In this document: positions 56,631 to 64,000 of the stretch, in pieces
Layout: every line of letters starts with the position of its first letter
Position numbering within the stretch: position 1 is the first letter of the stretch
Assembly: GCA_019188255.1 (NCBI GenBank)
Contig: JAETXT010000008.1
Coordinates: 1,054,001 to 1,118,000, forward strand
Length of the DNA stretch: 64,000 bases
Direction: 5' to 3'
Source of the DNA: Verticillium longisporum
Lineage: Eukaryota; Ascomycota; Sordariomycetes; Glomerellales; Plectosphaerellaceae
Notes under the pieces: model-generated
Told to the model about the DNA's origin: nothing
The model's database searches: none
What the model saw: only the letters and a program-made list of their open reading frames with translations
Program-made: the position numbers and the translations under genes

Positions 56631-57541
56631 GGCTGATGTGGTGCCGTCGAGTCTCTGCTGTGTTGGCGATGCGGTCCAGAGTATAGAAGGGCAAGTGGCT
56701 GATCCTGAAAACGAAACCCGCGATTCGGAAAGTTTTTGATAGAGGTGTTTTTTTAGGCGGACGAGGGACCACTCAGGGGTTGAAAGACACCGATCACCTT
56801 TGGGAATGAGAGTGTCCAGGGGTGCATTGGCATAGAGTCACAGCCTACAGCCTGCTCACGAGAAGACAAAAGAAACCACAAGAGAATGGACAGTTCAAGT
56901 TTGAGTTATTCGACCGGAATCTGAACCCTCAAACCCTTTTCGTGAAGCTGTTGCACGATGTTTCCCGTCGGCACATGACCAGTGAAGCCTGCTGCAGGCA
57001 GGGCGGTCTCCCTGGTAGGTACCTACGAAGGAAGGAGGTACCTAATGCCAGGGCCCTTCCCCAAGGCCTGTCAGGGACGAACGACCAGTAGGAAGACCCC
57101 CACAGCCGGCAGCCAATGATATCATGATCGCAGCGATTGGCCCATCCGCCCACATCAGGCTAACAGCTCCAATCCCTGCACCGCGGTGGAATCCCGTCAC
57201 CAAAACCTTGGAAGTCCGGTATTGGCTAGAACTTCGCCCTTTCATCCAGGCCGATCGCTCCTGCCCGCGGGCCGACAGAGAAGCTACCATCGGACCAACC
57301 TGAACCACACCTGCCGCCTTGAAACCAGGCTACCAGCGGACCAGCGCAGGCAACTTTGTTCCTTTTCAACCCTGCAGCACCACCAAACAAATCGCATCAA
57401 CCACCCGACCTTCTCTTCATCTTCATTGGATCAACTGTCCGTTCGATTGACGCGCCAGCATCTGAATGCGACTCACTACGTAGCCATCCGTGCCTCTAGT
57501 CCCGATCCCACCTTCTGCGCGTCACACAGACACAAACGACC
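56631..57541. promoter_or_regulatory. divergent intergenic region between qng1 and uba2
   Basis: 911 bp between two head-to-head genes. It includes a GGTAGGTACCTACG / GGAGGTACCTAATG pair (57015-57045). CT-rich, AC-rich leader precedes the uba2 ATG (57430-57541). No gene supported. Confidence 0.45.
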
Positions 57542-59997
57542 ATGGATTCCTCAATAACGCCCGTCCCGCCACCGGCTGTCGAGGAGAAGCCAGCGACGAC
57601 AGACACAACACGGACACAGCCTCCTGCGCCGACTCCCAAGACCGAGCCCGTCCCTTCACCAGCCGTCACGGAGCCTTCGACCGCGCCGACACCCGTAGAA
57701 GAGGTGACGCCCGCGCCTGTTCCCGCGCCGCTGCCTGCATCCGTGCCTGCTCCTGCGCCTGCTGCCGCTCCCGCTCCCGCGCCTGCTACCTCTCAAAAGC
57801 CTACGCCTGCACCAGCACAAACCGTACTTCAGCAGCGAGCCGTACCTGAACCCCGTGACAAGGACTACCAACAGTCATTGGGCCCAGCCCTCTTTCACAC
57901 CATTAAACAGGTAAGATGCGAAACACGGGCGTGAAGCCCACTGTCTCTCTGCCTCCCGTTTGCGATGGCATCACAATCTCCCCTTCTATCGTCAGGAACG
58001 CACTCGACAAGATGCTCTATCCAACTACCTGCAACCAACGCTTAGTGCTAATTCCAACTTCACAGGCTCGTGTACTGATGGTAGGAGCTGGTGGTATTGG
58101 CTGCGAACTTTTGAAGAACCTCGTCCTCAACGGCTTCGGCGAAATACACGTAGTCGATCTCGACACAATCGACTTGAGCAACCTCAACCGACAATTCCTC
58201 TTCCGACATGAGCATAAAAAAGTCAAAGGCCATGGTAGCCGCCGAGGTGGCGCAAAAGTTCAACCCCAGGGTGAAGATCGTGCCCCATCACGCCAATATC
58301 AAAGATGCCGAATTCAACCTAAGGTGGTTCCGCGGATTCACCTTGGTTCTCAATGCGCTCGACAACTTTGAAGCTCGGCGGCACGTGAACCGCATGTGCT
58401 TGGCCGCCAACGTGCCCTTGATCGAGAGTGGAACGACAGGCTTCAAGGGCCAGGTCCAGGTCATCAAGAAAGGCGTTACAGCATGCTACGACTGCACAGC
58501 AAAGCCTGTCGCGAAGTCCTTCCCCGTCTGCACGATTCGGAGCACTCCCAGTCAGCCCATTCATTCCCTCGCCAGGGGCAAGTGCTACCGCATGAGGGAG
58601 ATCTTTGGCCAGAGCGAGGACGGGGCTACCTCCGACCATTCGGCGGACGCAGATAACAAGGAGGAGATCGAGGAGCTTAAGAAGGAAGCTGAGGCCCTGA
58701 GGTTGATTCGTGAATCTCTGGGCACAGAAGCCTTCCCTGAACTGCTCTTCAACAAGGTCTTCAATGCGGATATTGTGAGGCTGTTGTCCATGGAGGACAT
58801 GTGGAAATCCCGCAGGAAGCCTGAGCCGCTTGATTACGCGGCGTTGATGGGAAAGGCTGCGGAAGCTCTGGCCTCGAAGGAAGAGATTCTGCGCGACGAC
58901 CAGCGGGTTTGGTCACTTGAGGAGAATCTTGCCGTGTTCAATGACAGCCTTGATCGTCTGAGCAAGCGTCTGCTTGAGCTCAAGGCAGCTCACCAGAACG
59001 CATCCGGACCAGAGCCTGTCATCACGTTCGACAAGGACGATGAGGATACTCTCGACTTTGTGGCGGCGGCGGCGAACATCCGATCGAGCATCTTCGGCAT
59101 TGATGGCAAGTCACGATTCGACATCAAGGAGATGGCTGGCAACATTATCCCTGCCATTGCGACCACGAACGCTATCGTCGCTGGCCTTTGCGTTTTGCAG
59201 TCTTTCAAGGTGCTGAAGGGCGATTATAACCACACGAAGGAAGTAAGTGACCATCATGAATGCCTAGCAAGGAGCCCAAGCTTATCTAGAAACAGCTCTT
59301 CCTGGCACCGAGCAATGACCGCCGCCTCATTGAGGGAACCTCGTTCCAGCCACCAAATCCATTGTGCCCAGTGTGCAGCGTCTTCCAAGTCAGCGCTTTC
59401 GTTGACTTTACGAAGGCCACGCTGAAAGACCTGGTTGAAGACTTCGTCAAGGTCGAGCTAGGCTATGGCGACAAGGAGTTTGCTGTGAGCAACGAGATTG
59501 GGCCTCTATACGATCCTGAGGAGACAGAGAATCTCCCTAAGAAGCTCAGTGATCTTGGTGTCAAGGCCGATTCCTTCTTGACCGTTACTGATGAGGATGA
59601 CGATGACACATTCGTCAACGTAGTTATCAACCTTGAGGAGAGGTATGGCCACACCAACCCCCTTCTGACATCGTTGCTAACATTGAGTAGCACCAACTCG
59701 ACACAAGACAAGCCTGTTAAGGGCCTTACCATTGATCAAGACCCAAAGATTCCTCGGAAACCCAAGACGGCAGCACCTGCTCCCGAGACCAGCGTCGTCA
59801 ACGGGTCCAGCAACACCAATGGCAAACGGCCGCTAGAAGACAATTCGGAAGTGTCCAGCAGTAAACGTGCCCGATCAGATGACGGAGGTGATGTCCCAGG
59901 GGCAAAGAAGGCCAAGACATCCGCGGCAACTGATGATATCATCCTCATTGAAGATGATCCGAGCGAAGACGCGACGATCCTTCTGGATGATGATTGA
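57542..59997 (+). CDS. uba2: Uba2, catalytic subunit of the SUMO-activating enzyme, with one frameshift
   Basis: Exons 57542-57910, 58066-59242, 59290-59642 and 59691-59997. Exon 1 encodes an unusual Pro/Ala-rich extension ([20 protein letters not shown]) before [12 protein letters not shown]. Exon 2 holds the ThiF adenylation site [40 protein letters not shown] and the catalytic-Cys region [15 protein letters not shown], plus zinc ligands CYDC; exon 3 adds CPVC and a ubiquitin-like domain. Two bases are missing after FRHEH in an A6 run (58214-58219), after which [18 protein letters not shown] continues in another frame. The residues after SQPIH read [15 protein letters not shown] where homologues have CIVW-type sequence. 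The last intron (48 nt, GCTAAC branch) is in frame, so retention would not stop translation. The C-tail ([20 protein letters not shown]) is nuclear-type. Confidence 0.92.
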
Positions 59998-60038
59998 ATC
60001 TAATCCACTGGATGAAAGAGCGAATTTCGGGAGTCCAA

Positions 60039-61118
60039 TCAAACAGCACTTAGCCCTCCGTCCAGGTTAAGTATGCAGTTGTTGGCATATGGATTTTGGG
60101 CGAGAAAGGCGGCAGCGTCAGCCACTTCTTCCGAAGTACCTAGGCGGCCGAGTGGGATCCGCTTCTCAAGTGGCTCTTTTGACATGTCTGGGGCGGTACA
60201 TTGTACATCAGCACTACTCGTCGGCCTCACGTCGGCCTGCGGTAGTCACGGGCAGGGGTTCGGGGCGGCAGGGGGCGGACTCGGAGGGCCCGGGATCTTG
60301 GCTTACTGGCAATCATTTCGGTTTGAATGTAGCCGGGGACAATGGCGTTGGTTCGGATCTTGAAGGGGGCGAGTTCAGCAGCAAGGGCGTGGGTGAGTCC
60401 TTAAGAAAAGGGGCGTCAGCGAAAGGATGCAGCTGCGTTGTGAAATAGACGGATAAGCGTATGAATTCAGTCTTCAGCGTAACATACCCAAGAGACCGGC
60501 CTTCGATGCCGCGTAAACGCTTGTGCCGGGTGTGCCTTTGTGGGCAAGCAGACTGGCCACGTTGATGATGCATGCTTGAGTTTGTCTTAGCGAATGGTTT
60601 ACCACAGGCGTTGCTGCTCGGAATGTATTACCGTCACGATCGGCCCTGCGGCGCTTCATCTGCCGCGCCATGTACCTCGACGTCAAGACGGCACTCAGCA
60701 GATTTGCGTCCATCAGCGCCTGCGCCTCCTCCATGGGCGTGTTCTGCAGAAGCTGCCACTGCGCCACGCCCGCCGCGTTGACGAGCACGTCGATCTGGCC
60801 GGTCCTCGCCCAGATCGCATCCAGCACAGCGTGCTGCCGTTCGAGGCTGCCCTCGCTACGCGAGAGGTCGAGGATGCTGTACTCGTGCCGTGGCGGATCG
60901 GCCGGTGGCGCCGACTGTTTCGCCGCCAAGACGGGGGAGAGGCGGTCCTGCGAAAAGGGCGACAGCGAGGCGAGTGTCTTGCGGAGGGCGGACTCGTTGC
61001 GGCCCGTCAGGGTTACGAGGGCGCCTTCTGCGGCGAAGCGGTGGGCTATCGCTGCGCCGATGGAGCCGGAGGCGCCGGTGACCAGGGCGTGGCGTCCGAG
61101 GAGGGGGAGGAGGGGCAT
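60039..61118 (-). CDS. short-chain dehydrogenase/reductase, 3-oxoacyl-ACP-reductase-like (290 aa)
   Basis: Exons 60488-61118, 60307-60399 and 60039-60187, phases consistent. MPLLPLLGRHALVTGASGSI carries the NAD(P)-binding TGASGSIG; the family motif NAAG is in LVNAAGVAQWQ; the catalytic Ser/Tyr/Lys region reads IINVASLLAHKG and SVYAASKAGLLG. Exon 2 gives HALAAELAPFKIRTNAIVPG, and exon 3 ends PLGRLGTSEEVADAAAFLAQ with CILNLDGGLSAV. Substrate is not deducible; closest in style to FabG/OAR1-like reductases of mitochondrial fatty acid synthesis, though no clear targeting peptide is seen. Its stop lies 41 bp from the uba2 stop (convergent). Confidence 0.9.
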
Positions 61119-62027
61119 GCTGATCGGAGAGGGAGCAAGCTTGGGATTGTTTTTTAAAGATGGACGGTGAAGTTCGACCTGGGTTTGGTGGATGACCGGT
61201 GATCTTCTGAAGGGAATGGCGACTCAATCGGAGATCCAGAGAACTAGACAAGTAGTGGCCACGGCCTCGGATGATGGACGCGCAGTGAACGTTCTGAGAT
61301 GCAAAGAATCTAAAGGGCACAGAAGGGAGCCGAATGAAGATATCTTGAAGCCAAGCAACGTGCAACGCGACGAGCGTCATCGTCCCCATGCGGTTGGGCC
61401 ATTCTGGACCCCTGCAACGTCAGTCCTTCTAGCTGGCCAATTGGAGTGCAGAAAAGTGCAAGGAGATTCAGGGGCAGGCATTGGGTGTGGCGCAACGCCT
61501 CGCCGCTTTAGCTCTACGTCTGGACCAGAGATAAACGAAGATGTGAGTTCAGCCATGGTGGAGAGCTCAAAACTCCAAGGGTTTAGTATCATCCAGTGTC
61601 TAGCCACTGAACGAAGCTGCATGGCAGGCACAAAAATTCAGAGACTGTCTGTTCATATGCAAGCGAATGAATGTGGCCTTCCAGGTGACATCGCAGAAGA
61701 GCCCGCTGCTTGCCAGACTGAGACTTTCCCTCCTTGGGAACGGAGCCAGGCCCTTCCACCCATCCCCGCGATCATCGCCTGCTCGCCTCCGCCCCGGCCT
61801 CCCGCCAACCCGGTACCCCAGAACATGCCGCATACAAGCTCAGTATCGTTTGTGCCGGCGCACATTTTTTGCACGATCGAACGATGATCCCCTTAAGGCC
61901 GTTCATCCGGAGAGGCCAGTTGAGCCAAAGTGAAGGACCATAAATAGAGACCCGTCTGCTCACCTCTGCCAAAGTTGCTTGGCCACCCAGCGCAGCCAAG
62001 CTGAGGGTCCTTGATCTTCGAGACAAC
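61119..62027. other. divergent intergenic region
   Basis: 909 bp between the SDR (minus) and the esterase (plus). A 231-codon open frame at 61192-61887 (+) has no motif and lies across two promoters, so it is not called. Confidence 0.45.
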
Positions 62028-62972
62028 ATGCGTCCCTTCTTTGGTCTTCTCGCTGCGGCCGCCGGTCTGGCCTCGGCCGCCGAGCTCCAGCACATCACCG
62101 ACTTTGGTCCCAACCCTACCAACGTCTCCTTCTACCTCTACGTCCCCGACGCCGTCCGCCCCAACGCGCCGCTCCTCGTCTACCCGCACTGGTGCTGGGG
62201 CTCGGCCCAGAACGCCTTTGACTGGAAGCCCTACCGACCGCTCGCCGACGAGCTGGGCTTCATCGTCATCTACCCCTCGTCGCCCAACGACGCAGACCAC
62301 TGCTGGGACGTGTCCTCGCCACAGACGCTCTCGCACGACGCCGGCGGCGACTCGCTCGGCATCGTGAGCATGGTGCGCTGGACCCTCGCCAACCACGACG
62401 TCGACGCCGACCGCGTCTTCGTCACGGGCATCAGCTCCGGCGGCATGATGACCAACGTCCTCATCGGCGCGTACCCGGACGTCTTCGCCGCGGGCTCCGC
62501 CTTTGCCGGCGTGCCGTTTGGGTGCTACGCCGCCGACGGCTTCGCCGTCTGGTCCGACGACTGCGCCAAGGGCAAGATCCAGCACACGGGCGACGAGTGG
62601 GCGGCGCTCGTCCACGCCGCATACCCCGCGTACGGCGGCGTGCGGCCCAAGATGCAGGTGCTGCACGGCGCGGCCGACGACATCATCAACGCCACCAACT
62701 ACCATGAGGCCGTCAAGCTCTGGACGACGGTGCTGCGGACGGGCAGCGAGCCGCGCGAGGTCGACGAGGACACGCCGCAGGCGGGGTGGACCAAGAGCGT
62801 CTACGGTCGGAGGGGGTTCTTCGAGGCTTTCCTTGCCGACGGGGTTGATCACAATATTCCCGATCAGGCGCAGGAGGTTGTCAGGTTCTTTGAGCTCGAT
62901 TGTGTTGGCGACGACTGCTTTTCGCGAAAGGACCTCGTCGTGCCGGGCAACTGTGTGAAGAAGAAGCTGTAG
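62028..62972 (+). CDS. secreted CE1-type esterase (acetylxylan / feruloyl esterase-like, 314 aa)
   Basis: Single exon. Signal peptide MRPFFGLLAAAAGLASA, cleavage probably near residue 18. The alpha/beta-hydrolase core shows LYVPDAVRPNAPLLVYPHWC, FIVIYPSSPNDADHCWD and the nucleophile elbow FVTGISSGGMMTNVL (Ser at about residue 136 in GxSxG). A later Asp-containing VLHGAADDIINATNY and the catalytic-His segment ADGVDHNIPDQ follow. Fold and length match the PHB-depolymerase-like CE1 family that removes acetyl or feruloyl groups from xylan. HWCWG replaces the more usual HGCGG-type oxyanion-region sequence. No cellulose-binding module follows; Cys pairs near the C-terminus (CVGDDCF) may form a disulfide. 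Very high third-position GC, typical of expressed secreted enzymes. Confidence 0.9.
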   Translation: MRPFFGLLAAAAGLASAAELQHITDFGPNPTNVSFYLYVPDAVRPNAPLLVYPHWCWGSAQNAFDWKPYRPLADELGFIVIYPSSPNDADHCWDVSSPQTLSHDAGGDSLGIVSMVRWTLANHDVDADRVFVTGISSGGMMTNVLIGAYPDVFAAGSAFAGVPFGCYAADGFAVWSDDCAKGKIQHTGDEWAALVHAAYPAYGGVRPKMQVLHGAADDIINATNYHEAVKLWTTVLRTGSEPREVDEDTPQAGWTKSVYGRRGFFEAFLADGVDHNIPDQAQEVVRFFELDCVGDDCFSRKDLVVPGNCVKKKL

Positions 62973-64000
62973 ATGTCATATGGATGATCAGGTCTGGTAA
63001 AGACACTGGCAAAAAACAACATACGTCTTTCTCAGTTGCCCATTTGCGACATTTATGATGATATATACTCTGGTGGCCTGCTCGAATGTGGTTGGAGATT
63101 GTGCATTAATCGAAGCCTGCTTTGAACGGGGCAAGTGCCTACTTCATGGTCAGAAACGACGGGCGGCGGATTGAGGCATGACGATGTCTTCCAAGGTCGA
63201 GATAATTTTCCGAATTGGTAACTGTGGTATAATGCCACGCCAATTCGGCCTGTCAGTCAGGAAGGTCGATGTGCCGCAGGCAGGTCATCAATGGATATGG
63301 AGGTAAAATGGCTTTGGGGCTGGCTTGCCTGGGAAACGCTCTAAAAGCAGCGGAAGCAGGCGGGCAGCCAGGGTCTCGAGATGGCGTCGCACACTAAACT
63401 TAGTGCGTGCGCACTCTTCAGCGCCAGTGCCTGTTCGTCAGTTCTTGGCCCTCCAGCCCAGCCCAGGACCTGCCAGGCAGCCCAGGACCTGCCAGGAACC
63501 GAGACGCAAACTCCACCATCCAAGCACCAACCCGCCTGCTCGTCTGCTTCCTCGGCCAAAACCTACAGCTGGCACACAACCTCACGCACCACGCCCAGTC
63601 GCAATCAAGGTCACGACCGACCTCCTTCGGCGCAGACCCTCATCTTCAGAAGTGCAACGACCACCGATCGAGCGAATGCCCACATCTCTCAGCCCATGTG
63701 TTCCACACCCAACGGCGCGGCTGAGCGTCGCGAAGACGATGCCCCGCCCTCCACCACCATACCCGTCGTTATCGACGCCGGCTTGAGGAGTCAAGACCAC
63801 TGTATGTCCCATGCTGGTCGATGAGCTGTAGTTCTGGCCATTCGGTCGCTTCATGATTACAAGAACTGCGACGGTCCCCATGCACAGGGCTCGATCACCC
63901 CTCCTGAAGCATATTCTCCCCTCCCCCCTGGGCAGCCAGCCAGTGTCGCGTGCCACAAGCCTCTGCCATAGCACCGCTGACCGCCCACGAACCCAACAGA
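62973..64000. other. 3' flank of the esterase and unresolved end of window
   Basis: Overlapping low-complexity Pro/Ser/Thr-rich frames on the plus strand (63325-63824) and a 130-codon frame on the minus strand (63582-63974), none with motifs. A gene could start beyond the window edge. Confidence 0.35.
63462..63496. repeat. 19-bp tandem duplication
   Basis: CCCAGGACCTGCCAGGCAG is followed directly by CCCAGGACCTGCCAGG. Confidence 0.85.

Noticed and set aside
61893..62852. 319-codon open frame antisense to the esterase gene
   Set aside because: Shadow of a high-GC3 exon; no motif.

Overview
The window is nuclear DNA of a filamentous ascomycete (Pezizomycotina, most likely a Sordariomycete). 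Genes carry short 48-120 bp spliceosomal introns with GTATGT/GTAAGT-type donors and CTAAC-like branch sites. Incompatibility-type families (HET; SesA-NACHT-ankyrin) are present, and a sharply bounded AT-rich island shows the footprint of repeat-induced point mutation (RIP): CpA and TpG are almost gone while CpG survives. No bacterial, viral or CRISPR signal was seen.

Layout. 1-1.3 kb: 3' part of a Dlt1-like membrane protein. 1.66-2.2 kb: remnant of a HET-domain gene. 2.2-8 kb: gene-poor DNA with one small spliced ORF, a 35-bp tandem duplication and two ~205-bp TG...CA elements, each with its own perfect 5-bp target duplication. 8.09-20.34 kb: an SRPK-like protein kinase gene split by a 10.65-kb insertion. 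The insertion is a hAT-like DNA transposon (imperfect terminal inverted repeats, exact 8-bp target duplication CTTGCGAG). It carries inside it a complete Ty1/Copia retrotransposon (two 289-bp LTRs, 5-bp target duplication GATAT), and the whole is RIP-mutated. 21.1-22.0 kb: a secreted DUF1524/HNH nuclease-like gene with a frameshift. 26.4-29.8 kb: a small basic protein and an HSF-type regulator of the Sfl1 class, followed by about 6 kb of non-coding DNA. 35.8-38.6 kb: a decayed SesA-NACHT-ankyrin (NLR-like) gene.

40-63 kb is a compact housekeeping block: Mcl1/Ctf4 (replisome), a WD40 protein divergent from it, a 981-aa fungal protein of unknown role, tRNA-Gln(CTG), Ski8/Rec14, DNA polymerase delta subunit 4, a queuosine-salvage DUF2419 protein, Uba2 (SUMO E1), a short-chain dehydrogenase convergent with uba2, and a secreted CE1-type esterase. 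Mcl1/Ctf4 and Pol delta subunit 4 both act at the replication fork. The other housekeeping genes serve RNA decay, tRNA modification and sumoylation and do not form an obvious pathway cluster.

Two themes deserve attention. The first is the nested, exactly delimited transposon that destroyed a kinase gene and seems to have leaked RIP mutations into the adjoining exon. The second is a series of single frameshifts in several conserved genes (mcl1, uba2, the DUF1524 gene, the NLR-like gene), most at short homopolymers, which may be assembly indels rather than biology. Splice sites below were chosen by reading frame, domain continuity and consensus; no homology search could be run.
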